In this document: piece after piece, positions 17,701 through 26,529 of the stretch | How the letters are laid out: each line of letters begins with the position of its first letter | Position numbering within the stretch: position 1 is the first letter of the stretch | NCBI RefSeq assembly: GCF_003970865.1 | Contig: NZ_RXLZ01000006.1 | Span: forward strand, 1 to 64,000 | Source: Stenotrophomonas maltophilia | GTDB lineage: Bacteria > Pseudomonadota > Gammaproteobacteria > Xanthomonadales > Xanthomonadaceae | Reading direction: 5' to 3' | DNA: 64,000 nucleotides | Made by a program: the position numbers and the translations under genes | Notes under the pieces: generated by a model | Told to the model about the DNA's origin: nothing | What the model saw: the letters and a program-made list of their open reading frames with translations, nothing else | The model's database searches: none

Positions 17701-19965
17701 ATGTCCAGAACTGCTTTCCATGTCGTTGTTTTCCTTGTCGGCCTGCTGGCCGTGTGCTGGATCGGCATTGGCTACGTTTCGGTGCATCCGCTGGGTGCAG
17801 CGGTGGCGGCGATCATCGCGGCCTGCTACATCGCCGGTGGCGTGGAGCTGTACCGCTACCGCCAGGCCAGCAACGGCCTGCGCGCCGCACTGAACGACCT
17901 GTCCAGCGCGAAGGAAAGCCTCGCCCCCTGGCTGGAGCGCGTGCCGGTGGGCCTGCGCAACGCCGTGCGACTGCGCGTGGAAGGCGAGCGCACCGCCCTG
18001 CCCGCACCGATACTGACCCCGTACCTGGTCGGCCTGCTGGTGCTGCTGGGCATGCTCGGCACCCTGCTGGGCATGATGGACACGCTGCGTGGCACCGGCC
18101 TGGCCCTGCAGAGCGCGACCGACATGGCCGCGATCCGCGGCTCGCTGGCGTCGCCGGTGCAGGGCCTGGCGGTGGCATTCGGCACCTCGATCGCCGGCGT
18201 GGCCAGCTCGGCCATGCTCGGCCTGCTGGCAGCGCTGCTGCGTCGTGACCGCCTGCAGGCCGTACAGCAGCTGGACCGCGCCATTGCCGGCGACCTGCAT
18301 CCGTACTCGCAGGCCTGGCAGCGCGCCGAATCGCTGCGCCTGCTGCAGGCACAGTCCGCGGCGCTGCCGGCGCTGGTCGACCGCCTGCAAGCGATGACCA
18401 GCGCGTTCGAACAACACAGTTCGTCTGTCAATGAGCGCCTGCTGGCCGGCCAGGCCGAGTTCCTGACCCAGAGCCAGGCCCTGCTGGAACGCCTGGCGGT
18501 GTCGCTGCAGCAATCGCTGCGCGAAGGTGCCGAAGCCAGCGCCGCCGCCATCGGTGGTGCGCTGCAGCCGATGACCGAGGCCACGCTGGCTGGCCTGGCC
18601 CGTCACGGCGAAGCACTGCACGCCCGCGTCGAGCAAGCCGTGCAGCAGCAGCTGGCCGGCCTGAGCGACGGTTTCGAGCGCAGCCGCGTCGCCACCGAGG
18701 CCAGCTGGGCCAAGGTGGTGAGTGAACAGACCCAGGCACAGCAGGCACTGGTGGGCGATCTGCGCCAGCACCTGCAGGCCTTCAGCGATGGCCAGGCCAC
18801 GCATGCCGAAGCGCTGGTCGCACGTATCGGCGAGCGCCTGCAGGCCGACGCACAGGGCAATGCAGGGGCCTTGCGCGCCGCCGCCGAACAGCAGCAGGCG
18901 CTGAACAGCGCGCTGGTCGAGCGCCAGCAGCAGGCGCTGCTCGCAGCCGGTCAGCAGCTGGACGAGCATGCGCAGGCGTTGCTGCAGGCACTGGAACAGC
19001 GCCACAGCGCCAGCCAGTCGCTGCTGCAGGACCACGAACAGCAGCGCTCGCAGGATTGGCAGGCCGCGCAGGCCGCCGCCGCAACCGCGCATGCCGAACT
19101 GCAGGCCAGCCTGGACAGCCGCGAACAGCAGCGCCAGGCGCACTGGGACGCGGTCAGCGCCGAGCTGCAGCAGGCACACGCCACGCTGCAGGCGCAGCTG
19201 CAGGCCGGCGACGAACAGCGCCTGCAGCGCTGGAGCGATGCCTTGCAGCATGTTTCCACCGACCTGGCCGAGCGCCTGCAGGCCAACGGCGAACGCCTGG
19301 CCGCGCAGCAGCAGCAGGTCTGCGACACGCTGGCGGCCACCGCGCAGCAGATCGGCGAGAACGGTCGCGCACAGGCCAGCGCCACGCTGGCCGAAGTGTC
19401 TACCCTGCTGCAGACCGCCGCCGCCGCACCCAAGGCCGCTGCCGATGTCATCAACGAGCTGCGCAGCACGCTCTCGGAGAGCCTGGTGCGGGACAACGCG
19501 ATGCTGGAAGAACGTGGCCGCCTGCTGGCCACCGTGCAGACCCTGCTGGATGCAATCAACCACGCCTCGCACGAACAGCGCACGGCGATGGACGCGCTGG
19601 TCGGCGGTTCCGCCGAGCTGCTGGAACGCGTCGGCAGCCGCTTCACCGACCATATCGCCGCCGAGACCGGCAAGCTGGATGGCATTGCCGCGGCGCTCAA
19701 TGGCAGCGCCGGTGAAGTGGGCCAGTTGGCCGGCACCTTCGGCGACGCGGTTGCGCAGTTCGGCAGCGCCTCCACCGAGCTGTCCGGCCGCCTGGAACAG
19801 ATCGGCGGTGCGCTGGATGCCTCGCTGGCGCGTAGCGACGAGCAGCTGGCCTACTACGTGGCGCAGGCGCGCGAGGTGGTCGACCTCAGCCTGCTGTCGC
19901 AGAAGCAGGTGATGGAAGAACTGCAGCAGCTGGCCACGCGCCGCGGCAAGGCCGGTAGCGCATGA
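17701..19965 (+). CDS. DUF802 protein: MotA/ZorA-like channel with long coiled coil
   Basis: Predicted 754 residues. Two N-terminal membrane helices (about 6-47) are followed by a short cytoplasmic part. A second helix pair (about 103-125 and 155-185) carries MotA/TolQ/ExbB-like glycine-rich signatures (LGMLGTLLGMMDTLRG and QGLAVAFGTSIAGVASSAM). After about residue 190 the rest is an uninterrupted Gln/Ala/Leu/Glu-rich helical tail of about 550 residues, ending near residues 690-754. This architecture, four membrane helices then a very long tail, is that of ZorA in Zorya phage defence rather than of flagellar MotA or TolQ. The next gene overlaps by 4 nt and encodes the matching OmpA/MotB-like partner. 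The Pfam-level identity (DUF802) is from memory. Confidence 0.85.
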   Translation: MSRTAFHVVVFLVGLLAVCWIGIGYVSVHPLGAAVAAIIAACYIAGGVELYRYRQASNGLRAALNDLSSAKESLAPWLERVPVGLRNAVRLRVEGERTALPAPILTPYLVGLLVLLGMLGTLLGMMDTLRGTGLALQSATDMAAIRGSLASPVQGLAVAFGTSIAGVASSAMLGLLAALLRRDRLQAVQQLDRAIAGDLHPYSQAWQRAESLRLLQAQSAALPALVDRLQAMTSAFEQHSSSVNERLLAGQAEFLTQSQALLERLAVSLQQSLREGAEASAAAIGGALQPMTEATLAGLARHGEALHARVEQAVQQQLAGLSDGFERSRVATEASWAKVVSEQTQAQQALVGDLRQHLQAFSDGQATHAEALVARIGERLQADAQGNAGALRAAAEQQQALNSALVERQQQALLAAGQQLDEHAQALLQALEQRHSASQSLLQDHEQQRSQDWQAAQAAAATAHAELQASLDSREQQRQAHWDAVSAELQQAHATLQAQLQAGDEQRLQRWSDALQHVSTDLAERLQANGERLAAQQQQVCDTLAATAQQIGENGRAQASATLAEVSTLLQTAAAAPKAAADVINELRSTLSESLVRDNAMLEERGRLLATVQTLLDAINHASHEQRTAMDALVGGSAELLERVGSRFTDHIAAETGKLDGIAAALNGSAGEVGQLAGTFGDAVAQFGSASTELSGRLEQIGGALDASLARSDEQLAYYVAQAREVVDLSLLSQKQVMEELQQLATRRGKAGSA

Positions 19966-20600
19966 GCGACGAGCTGGAGGTCGATGGCGGGTCGCACGCC
20001 CCGATCTGGGCCGCCTTCGGCGACCTGATGTCGGTGCTGCTGGGCGCGTTCGTGCTGATCCTGGTCGGCGTGGTTGCCGTGCAGCTGGAACTGTCGCAGC
20101 GGCTGGACCAGGAAGTGAAGCAGCGCCAGGCCGAAGCCAAGCGCCTGCAGACATTGGAGCAGGCACTGGCGGGCCCGTTGGCCGCCGGTCGGGTGACGCT
20201 GGTGGATGGCCGCATCGGCATCAGCGGCAGCGTGCTGTTCGCGCTGAACTCCGACCAGCTGCAGCCGGAAGGCCAGGAGCTGCTGCGCAGCCTGGCCGCG
20301 CCGCTGGCCGCCTACCTGGGCAGTCGCGAAGAGATCCTGATGGTCAGTGGCTTCACCGATGACGCACCGGTGCGGGAAGGCAACCGCCGCTTTGCCGACA
20401 ACTGGGAGCTGTCGGCACAGCGGTCGCTGACCGTGACCCGCACCCTGATCACCGATGGCGTACCGGCCGACGCCGTGTTCGCCGCTGCGTTCGGCAGCGA
20501 GCAGCCGGTCAGTTCCAATGCAAGCGAAGACGGCCGCGCACGCAACCGCCGCGTGGAGATCGCGCCGATTCCCAAGCCCAAGGCTCCGGATGCCAAGTAA
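19962..20600 (+). CDS. MotB/ZorB-like OmpA-domain stator protein
   Basis: Predicted 212 residues. One N-terminal membrane helix (about 14-40) holds FGDLMSVLLGAFVLIL, with Asp21 placed like the proton-carrying Asp of MotB and ZorB plug helices. A short coiled coil (LDQEVKQRQAEAKRLQTLEQ) leads to an OmpA-type peptidoglycan-binding domain (about 85-205). This contains GFTDDAPV and GRARNRRVEI, whose Asp and Arg contact diaminopimelate in known members. The ATGA overlap with the upstream channel gene implies coupled production in fixed ratio. It should anchor the channel to the cell wall. Confidence 0.9.
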   Translation: MSDELEVDGGSHAPIWAAFGDLMSVLLGAFVLILVGVVAVQLELSQRLDQEVKQRQAEAKRLQTLEQALAGPLAAGRVTLVDGRIGISGSVLFALNSDQLQPEGQELLRSLAAPLAAYLGSREEILMVSGFTDDAPVREGNRRFADNWELSAQRSLTVTRTLITDGVPADAVFAAAFGSEQPVSSNASEDGRARNRRVEIAPIPKPKAPDAK

Positions 20601-20967
20601 GCCACCAGCGCTCGAAGGCCTGCGCGCACTGGTGCGCGACCTCGATGCGGGGTCGCGCTCGCTGCCGCATTACCCGCAGGTGCCCATGCTGCAGCAGGTG
20701 CAGCGCGAATGGTCGGAGCTGCGCAGCGAACTGCAGGTGCGCCGCTCCCTGCGCACCGAAGCCCCGGCCGACGGCGGCCCGCTGAACTCGGCGGTGCTGG
20801 TGCAACGCATGCTGGACACGATGCAGGCGACCAGCCCCGGCTACCTGCGCCACTTCATCGACTACGTGGACACCCTGTCCTGGCTGCAGGCGCTGCAGGA
20901 TGGTGCCGCCAGCGGCGGTGATACCGCAAAGCCGAAGCGCACGCGCAAGCCGCGCAACGCGGGTTGA
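20590..20967 (+). CDS. DUF2894-like protein, last gene of stator cassette
   Basis: Predicted 125 residues, starting at ATG 20590 and overlapping the OmpA-domain gene by 11 nt. The N-terminus (PPALEGLRALVRDLDAGS) and the middle (VQREWSELRSELQVRRSLR; HFIDYVDTLSWLQALQ) are helical, and the C-terminus is a basic Lys/Arg tail (KPKRTRKPR). I assign DUF2894 from its place in the DUF3348-DUF802-OmpA-DUF2894 order and general pattern. Role unknown; the basic tail could contact nucleic acid or acidic protein. Confidence 0.75.
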   Translation: MPSKPPALEGLRALVRDLDAGSRSLPHYPQVPMLQQVQREWSELRSELQVRRSLRTEAPADGGPLNSAVLVQRMLDTMQATSPGYLRHFIDYVDTLSWLQALQDGAASGGDTAKPKRTRKPRNAG

Positions 20968-21030
20968 TCGCGCTTTGACGCCGACCTCGTTCGGCGCTCC
21001 TGGATACGACACTCCTGATCCGCGTTTCTG

Positions 21031-21098
21031 GTAGACGCCAACCTTGGTTGGCGCTCCACCAACGACGCTGCGCATGCCAACCAAGGTTGGCATCCACC
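21031..21098. repeat. Pair of inverted GTAG-type palindromes
   Basis: Two imperfect palindromes (GTAGACGCCAACCTTGGTTG from 21031 and its near complement ending at 21098) lie in inverted orientation. They share the GTAG start and stem-loop form of SMAG repeats but have a different stem sequence. They fill the gap between the stator cassette and the TonB receptor gene and could fold into one large hairpin that ends transcription. Confidence 0.7.
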
Positions 21099-21280
21099 AA
21101 TGCATGCGTCGGCATGCCACGCGTATAGCGGTGTCACCAGACAGTCATCTGTCTAGCGCACCATTTTCACGTTGACCCACGGCGCCCGCAGCGCCTGCGG
21201 TCGCATCGGCTGTCTCCCCTTTTGAACTCCATGAGCTCCGCACCCATGCGGTGGCTCGTGCCTGCCTGAGTGTCCGTAAC

Positions 21281-23599
21281 ATGACGAAGACTTTGTTGGC
21301 CGCCGCGCTGTCGATCGCGCTCGCTCCCGCGGCCTGGGCGCAGGATGCTGCCCCGACCTCCAGCACGCCCTCCGCCACCACCCTCGATGCGGTCTCGGTG
21401 ATCGGCAGCGGTGAAGCCCGCCAGGTGCAGCGCATCACCCGCGAGAACCTCGACATCCTGCCGCCGGGTACCAGCCTGCAGAAGACCCTGAACCTGCTGC
21501 CGGGCGTCAATGCACAGTCGGCCGATGCGCTGGGCACCAACGAGCAGTCGATGACGCTCAGCCTGCGCGGCTTCAACTCCACCCGTCTCGGTTACACGCT
21601 CGACGGCGTGCCGCTGGGCGATGGTGCGTACAACAACTACAACGGCCTGACCATCAACCGTGCGCTGATCAGCGAGAACATGGCCGGCGCGGAACTGGCG
21701 GTGGGCATCGGCAGCCTCGGCACGCCGTCCACCAGCAACCTCGGCGGCACCATCTCCTATACCTCCGACCGCCCGGCCCAGGAACTCGGCGGCCGCGTGG
21801 TGCAGACCTTCGGCAGCGATGCCAACCGCCGCACCTTCGTGCGTGTGGACAGCGGCGAGTACAACGGTTTCTCCGGCTACGTCTCCGGCATGAATGCCGT
21901 CTCCGATCTGTGGAACGACCAGACCGCCTACAACAAATCCACCACCAAACAGTTCAATGCCAAGGGCGTGTGGAACTTCGGCCGCGGCCAGATCACCGGC
22001 TTCGTCGATACCTCGCGCACCACCCAGGCGGACTACTTCTACCTGTCCAAGGACGAGATGTCGCGTGGCCTCGGCTGGGACTGGGGCGGCTACGCGCCGG
22101 ACTGGAACAAGGCCGTGGCCAAGGCCTACTGCAATACCGCCAGCCTCAACGCGAAGAAGTGCGACAGCAGCGGTCCGGACAAGGATGCCGATGGTGCCTT
22201 CACCGCCGGGCAGATCCTGCGCGATGACAACCTCTACTACCTGGCCGGCGACTTCTTCCTGGCCGATGGCTTCAGCCTGCGTGCCCTGGCCTACCACCAC
22301 GATGACCGCGGCGAAGGTCACAACTGGAACAGCGGCGCCTGGTCGAACAAGGGCACGGCGCAGGAGATCCCGATCATCTTCCGCAACACCATCTACACCA
22401 TCGACCGCGATGGCGGCACGCTGTCGTTCGACTGGGAGCTGGGTGCACATCGCATCGAAGGCGGCGTCTGGTACGAGCGCAACACCAGCAGCGCCGAGCG
22501 CTACCAGACCGCCGTGGATGGCCCGCGCGACCTGAGTGGCATGAATACCCTGCCCTCCGACGTCGGCGTGTTCGCCCAGCGCACGCGTTGGAAGACCCAT
22601 CAGTTCTTCCTGAAAGACACCTGGCGCCTGCTTGATGATCGCCTGACGCTGGAGTTCGGCGCCAAGAGCCCGCATGCCACCTCCGATGCACAAGCACTAC
22701 CGGGCGACGCGAAGACGCCGATCTCGCCGACCTCGAACAACCAGTTCGCCACCGGCTCGCTGAAGGCCAGCAAGAATTTCCTGCCCAGCATCGGCGCCAA
22801 CTTCCGCCTGGCCGAGCACCACGAAGTGTTCGCCAGCTACGCCGAGAACATCGCCATGTTCCAGGGCGGGTTCAAGCTGGGCCCGCAGGCGGTCAGCCAG
22901 GCCACCTGGAATGCGCAGGGCAACCTGAAGCCGGAGGAGTCCCGCTCGCTCGAAGCCGGCTACCGCTTCGTCACCGATACCCTGCAGGCCTCGATCGCCG
23001 CCTACGACGTGCGCTTCGACAACCGCCTGCTGCAGTACAACCCCTGTGACTCGCGTCAGCCGGTCGGCCCGACCTGCGGCAACCGCTTCTACAACGTGGG
23101 CGGCGTCGACAGCCGCGGTGCCGAGCTGACCGTGCTGTGGACCCCGAACGAGCACTTCAGCTGGTACACCTCGGCCTCGCTGAACCGTTCGACCTACGCC
23201 TCCAACTACGTGCAGGCCGGTGTGGAGCAGCAGATCAAGGGCAAGATCCAGACCGATACGCCCAAGCAGCTGCTGGCCACCGAGATCAGCTGGCGTGACA
23301 ACGGCTGGTTCGCCAGCCTGCGTGGCAAGTACACCGGCGAACGCTTCTACACCTACACCAACGACCAGGGCTTCGGCGGCTTCACCGTGTTCGATCTGGC
23401 CGGTGGCTATGACTTCGGCCAGGTCGGCTTCGCCAAGGGCATGCGCCTGTCGTTCAACGTGACCAACCTGACCAACAAGCGCTACGCCAGCAACCTGGAC
23501 TCGAGCGTGTTCGCGCCCAGCGACCCGGCCGGCAAGCTGTATGTGTTCCATGCCTCGGCACCGCGCCAGGTGTTCGGTACGATCGACCTTCGCTTCTGA
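21281..23599 (+). CDS. TonB-dependent receptor beside esterase-like phytase
   Basis: Predicted 772-residue outer-membrane receptor. The Sec signal (MTKTLLAAALSIALAPAAWA) precedes the plug domain (about 35-160; SMTLSLRGFNSTRLGYTLDG) and a 22-strand barrel ending in FGTIDLRF with the terminal Phe. ATG 21281 is chosen because it starts the signal peptide; upstream in-frame codons add a non-signal stretch. The next gene, 21 nt downstream of the stop, encodes a secreted esterase-like phytase domain protein, so the receptor probably imports a ligand that the enzyme processes, such as a phosphorylated inositol or its metal complex. Substrate is inferred. Confidence 0.92.
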   Translation: MTKTLLAAALSIALAPAAWAQDAAPTSSTPSATTLDAVSVIGSGEARQVQRITRENLDILPPGTSLQKTLNLLPGVNAQSADALGTNEQSMTLSLRGFNSTRLGYTLDGVPLGDGAYNNYNGLTINRALISENMAGAELAVGIGSLGTPSTSNLGGTISYTSDRPAQELGGRVVQTFGSDANRRTFVRVDSGEYNGFSGYVSGMNAVSDLWNDQTAYNKSTTKQFNAKGVWNFGRGQITGFVDTSRTTQADYFYLSKDEMSRGLGWDWGGYAPDWNKAVAKAYCNTASLNAKKCDSSGPDKDADGAFTAGQILRDDNLYYLAGDFFLADGFSLRALAYHHDDRGEGHNWNSGAWSNKGTAQEIPIIFRNTIYTIDRDGGTLSFDWELGAHRIEGGVWYERNTSSAERYQTAVDGPRDLSGMNTLPSDVGVFAQRTRWKTHQFFLKDTWRLLDDRLTLEFGAKSPHATSDAQALPGDAKTPISPTSNNQFATGSLKASKNFLPSIGANFRLAEHHEVFASYAENIAMFQGGFKLGPQAVSQATWNAQGNLKPEESRSLEAGYRFVTDTLQASIAAYDVRFDNRLLQYNPCDSRQPVGPTCGNRFYNVGGVDSRGAELTVLWTPNEHFSWYTSASLNRSTYASNYVQAGVEQQIKGKIQTDTPKQLLATEISWRDNGWFASLRGKYTGERFYTYTNDQGFGGFTVFDLAGGYDFGQVGFAKGMRLSFNVTNLTNKRYASNLDSSVFAPSDPAGKLYVFHASAPRQVFGTIDLRF

Positions 23600-23620
23600 T
23601 TGACCGCCCGGAGTCCACCG

Positions 23621-25078
23621 ATGCTCACGACCGCCCTGCTGCTGGCCACCCTCTCCGCCAGCGGATACTCCGCGCCGCATGAGGCGACGGGCGCACCGCC
23701 GCGCACCCTGCAGCTGGGCGGTCGCACCTATGTGGACAAGGGCCTGGTCGCCGCCGGGCGGCTACCGGCGGGCACGGTGGACTTCCTGGGCGACACGCTG
23801 GGCTCGTTCTCGTCGCTGGCGGTGCAGCCCGGTACCTGGAAGCGCACTGCCAACGGCTACGAAGGCGTGCTGTGGACCCTGCCCGACCGCGGCCGCAACG
23901 ACCCCGAGGCCGGCCTGTTCTACGACTACACCGGCCGCGTGGAGCGCATGCAGCTGCGCATCGACATCTCCCCGGGCAAGCCTGCGCTTGGCACGCTGAC
24001 CATGGTGCCCGACAAGGGCGTGGTGCTGAAGGACTTCAACGGCCAGCCGTTCACCGGTGCCGACCCGGGTGACCACACGGTCACCCAGCGCGAGGTGGTG
24101 CTGCCCTCGCCGGCCAGCGGCGCAGGCGCGGGCAAGGTCTCGCTGGATGCCGAGTCGCTGCAGTTCACCGCCGATGGCCACTTCTATATCGGCGACGAGT
24201 ACACCGCAAACGTCTACTACTTCGATGCGCAGGGCCAGCTGCAGGGTGTGATCGTGGCACCGCCCGCGATCCGTCCGCAGCGCGATGGCAAACCAGCGTT
24301 CGGTTCGCTGGCGCCACCGCAGACCGGCCGCCGCAACAACCAGGGCGTGGAAGGCATGGGCCTGTCACCCGACGGCACCCGCCTGTTCGTGGCGCTGCAG
24401 AGCGCCACGCTGCAGGACAGCTCACAGGGCAACGCGGCTGGCCGCATCAACACCCGCGTACTGGTCTACGACGTGACGGCCTCGCCGACGCCACAGCAGC
24501 CGATCGGCCATTACGTGATGGCCCTGCCCGCCTACGCCCACGACGGCAAGGGCAAGCTGGACCGCACCGCCGCGCAGAGCGAGCTGCGCGCACTGGGCGA
24601 CCATCGCTTCCTGCTGCTGGCCCGGGATGGCAATGGGCTGGGCAAGGACGGCGATGACCCGATCGTCTACAAGTCGGTGCTGCTGGTGGATGTGGCCGAT
24701 GCCAGCAATCTGGCAGGCAGCGCCTATGAAACCGGCACCACCTCGGTGCTGGCCGATGCGGCGGGCACCGTGTTGAAGGACGGCATCGTACCCGCACGCA
24801 GCGACGAACTGCTGAACCTGCTCGACCGCCCGCAGCTCGCACGTGCCGGGCTGGATCTGGACACGAAGCACGGCCCGCGTGCCGGACTGCTCTCGGAAAA
24901 GTGGGAAGCCATGGACGTGCTGCCGGCACTGGACCCGCAGCACCCGAACGACGTACTGCTGCTGATCGGCAACGACAACGACTTCATCGCCCGCCACTGC
25001 CGCATGCAGGGCCAGGCCTGCGACAGCGCCTACGACAACGACAACCGCGTGCTGGTCTACCGCCTGACCCTGCCCTGA
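23621..25078 (+). CDS. Exported esterase-like phytase domain protein
   Basis: Predicted 485 residues; ATG 23621 has GGAG 8 nt upstream. A short hydrophobic N-terminus (LTTALLLATLSASGYSA) serves as signal peptide. The rest is a beta-propeller-type domain with repeated Asp-rich strands (LPDRGRNDPEAGLFYDY, FYIGDEYTANVYYFD, LLIGNDNDFI) that I assign to the esterase-like activity of phytase family (PF13449). It is co-transcribed with the TonB receptor before it. Probably periplasmic or surface phosphoesterase; catalytic residues are not established for the family as far as I know. Confidence 0.85.
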   Translation: MLTTALLLATLSASGYSAPHEATGAPPRTLQLGGRTYVDKGLVAAGRLPAGTVDFLGDTLGSFSSLAVQPGTWKRTANGYEGVLWTLPDRGRNDPEAGLFYDYTGRVERMQLRIDISPGKPALGTLTMVPDKGVVLKDFNGQPFTGADPGDHTVTQREVVLPSPASGAGAGKVSLDAESLQFTADGHFYIGDEYTANVYYFDAQGQLQGVIVAPPAIRPQRDGKPAFGSLAPPQTGRRNNQGVEGMGLSPDGTRLFVALQSATLQDSSQGNAAGRINTRVLVYDVTASPTPQQPIGHYVMALPAYAHDGKGKLDRTAAQSELRALGDHRFLLLARDGNGLGKDGDDPIVYKSVLLVDVADASNLAGSAYETGTTSVLADAAGTVLKDGIVPARSDELLNLLDRPQLARAGLDLDTKHGPRAGLLSEKWEAMDVLPALDPQHPNDVLLLIGNDNDFIARHCRMQGQACDSAYDNDNRVLVYRLTLP

Positions 25079-25087
25079 CCACAACGG

Positions 25088-25154
25088 GTAGTGCCGGCCG
25101 CTGGCCGGCAATCGCCATGTTCGAAGGCCCGGTAGTGCCGGCCGCTGGCCGGCA
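25088..25154. repeat. Two SMAG (GTAG) palindromic repeats
   Basis: Two identical 23-bp units (GTAGTGCCGGCCGCTGGCCG plus GCA) begin at 25088 and 25132 in direct orientation. The second abuts the stop codon of the RAYT gene. The sequence matches the SMAG class described for S. maltophilia. Confidence 0.92.
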
Positions 25155-25601
25155 TCACAACCAGACCGACCACGCATACGGATACTCGCCAATCTGCCCA
25201 GCAAGACCGGCACGTACCGGATTCCCCAGGATGTACATCGCCTGCCGCGCCAGCGACTCCTCGGCCCTCACGGCATGATCGAAGTAGCCAGGCTGCCACA
25301 CCGTGCATCGACGCCCCGCCAGGCGATTCAGGGCAAGCGCGCTCGACGACTTCATCCGGCGTGCAATGTCTGGAAGGTGAGCTGCGCGCAGCTCGAACAT
25401 CCAGTGGACGTGATCCGGCATGACGACCCATGCGTGTGACTGTACGAGCCCGCGCTGTTCGATGTAATGGAACTGGTCGATTACACATGCTGCTGCAGCG
25501 TCGCTTTCAAAGAGCCGGCGGCGCTGGTGTGTGGTGGTTGTCAGAACGTAGGACTGGCCGATGATCGAGTGACGGCCCAGGCGGAGGCGATGGCTGCTCA
25601 T
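25155..25601 (-). CDS. REP-associated tyrosine transposase (RAYT)
   Basis: Predicted 148 residues (ATG 25601; an in-frame ATG at 25622 would add seven). It belongs to the Y1/HUH transposase superfamily: the metal-binding H-V-H is in VVMPDHVHWMFEL (about 62-74), and the catalytic tyrosine is in the helix AMYILGNPVRAGL (about 127), followed by YPYAWS. RAYTs are single-copy, domesticated relatives of IS200/IS605 transposases that bind and mobilise REP palindromes. SMAG elements sit directly against its 3-prime end and, inverted, about 85 nt beyond its start, which fits this gene being the SMAG enzyme or a relative. All catalytic motifs look intact. Confidence 0.92.
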   Translation of the reverse strand: MSSHRLRLGRHSIIGQSYVLTTTTHQRRRLFESDAAAACVIDQFHYIEQRGLVQSHAWVVMPDHVHWMFELRAAHLPDIARRMKSSSALALNRLAGRRCTVWQPGYFDHAVRAEESLARQAMYILGNPVRAGLAGQIGEYPYAWSVWL

Positions 25602-25685
25602 GCGCCATGGTGGGTCGATCATTGGGCGTTGGCTGTCGGGCCATGCCTCGATGGGGGTTGGGAAATGTCGGAAGTTGAATGAGGT

Positions 25686-25744
25686 TCCCGGCCAGCGGCC
25701 GGCACTGCCGGGGCTGTGGGTTGCCGGCCAGCGGCCGGCACTAC
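25686..25744. repeat. Two SMAG repeats, opposite orientation
   Basis: Two units in reverse orientation (one diverged, about 25686-25709; one canonical, 25722-25744, ending GCACTAC) lie between the RAYT gene and entA. Together with the units at 25088-25154 they bracket the transposase as inverted flanks. Confidence 0.88.
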
Positions 25745-25770
25745 CGTTGCCGGGCAGCCGCCGTCGGGGC

Positions 25771-26529
25771 TCAGGCGCGCAGGGTGGCGCCGCCGTCGAC
25801 GTAGAGGTCGCTCATTGCCACGTGCCCGGCCTGCTCGGAGAGCAGGAACATCACCGAGTGCGCGATGTCCTCCGGGGTGGCGAGTTTGCGCAGTGGAATG
25901 CCGGCCTTGTAGGTCTCCAGGTTGCCGGCGATTACCCGCTCGGCACCGCGTTCGTCCTGCCACATGCCGGTCTGCATCGGGGTCAGCGTTGAGCCGGGGG
26001 CGACGATGTTGCAGCGGATGCCCAGCGGCGCCAGTTCCAACCCAAGGCAGCGGGTGAACATGGTGGCCGCGGCCTTGGACGCGGCATACGCCGCCATGCC
26101 GTGCCGCGGCACGCCGGCCGCATTCGAGCTTACGGTAACGATTGCGCCCTGCCGGCGCGGCGACATCACCCGCGCCAGTGCACGACCGACATGGAACACG
26201 CCATCGGCATTGACCGCGAACACCCGGCGCCAGTCGTCGTCGCCGGTTTCGGTCACGCCGCCCACATGCAGCACACCGGCCACGCTGGCGGCCAGCGCGA
26301 TTGGCCCGATGCTGGACTCGACTTGGTCCACCAGGGCGTCCACCGCGGCGCTGTCGGTTACATCGAGTGCGAACGACGTCACCCGGGTATCTGATACTCG
26401 CGGCACCTCGCGATCGGTCGCCACCACCGTGCAGCCGGCCTCTGCCAACAACCGAACCAGTGCCTCTCCGATACCACCGGAGGCACCGGTCACCAACGCT
26501 ACGCGGCGTTCAAAACCGGTCAACTGCAT
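25771..26529 (-). CDS. entA: 2,3-dihydro-2,3-dihydroxybenzoate dehydrogenase
   Basis: Predicted 252-residue short-chain dehydrogenase that oxidises the isochorismatase product to 2,3-dihydroxybenzoate with NAD+. The Rossmann motif is [10 protein letters not shown] (about 14-23). The catalytic Ser/Tyr/Lys set is in VSSNAAG and YAASKAA (about 137-160), and the C-terminus [11 protein letters not shown] is typical. It is the last gene of the siderophore operon; its ATG at 26529 lies 10 nt inside the end of entF, so translation is coupled. Identity as EntA rather than a general SDR rests on operon context. Confidence 0.93.
   Translation of the reverse strand: MQLTGFERRVALVTGASGGIGEALVRLLAEAGCTVVATDREVPRVSDTRVTSFALDVTDSAAVDALVDQVESSIGPIALAASVAGVLHVGGVTETGDDDWRRVFAVNADGVFHVGRALARVMSPRRQGAIVTVSSNAAGVPRHGMAAYAASKAAATMFTRCLGLELAPLGIRCNIVAPGSTLTPMQTGMWQDERGAERVIAGNLETYKAGIPLRKLATPEDIAHSVMFLLSEQAGHVAMSDLYVDGGATLRA

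Noticed and set aside
17503-20166. 887-codon minus-strand frame opposite the DUF802 gene
   Set aside because: Mirror of a Gln/Ala-rich helical tail; its own sequence is Gln/Gly/Arg-rich without domains.
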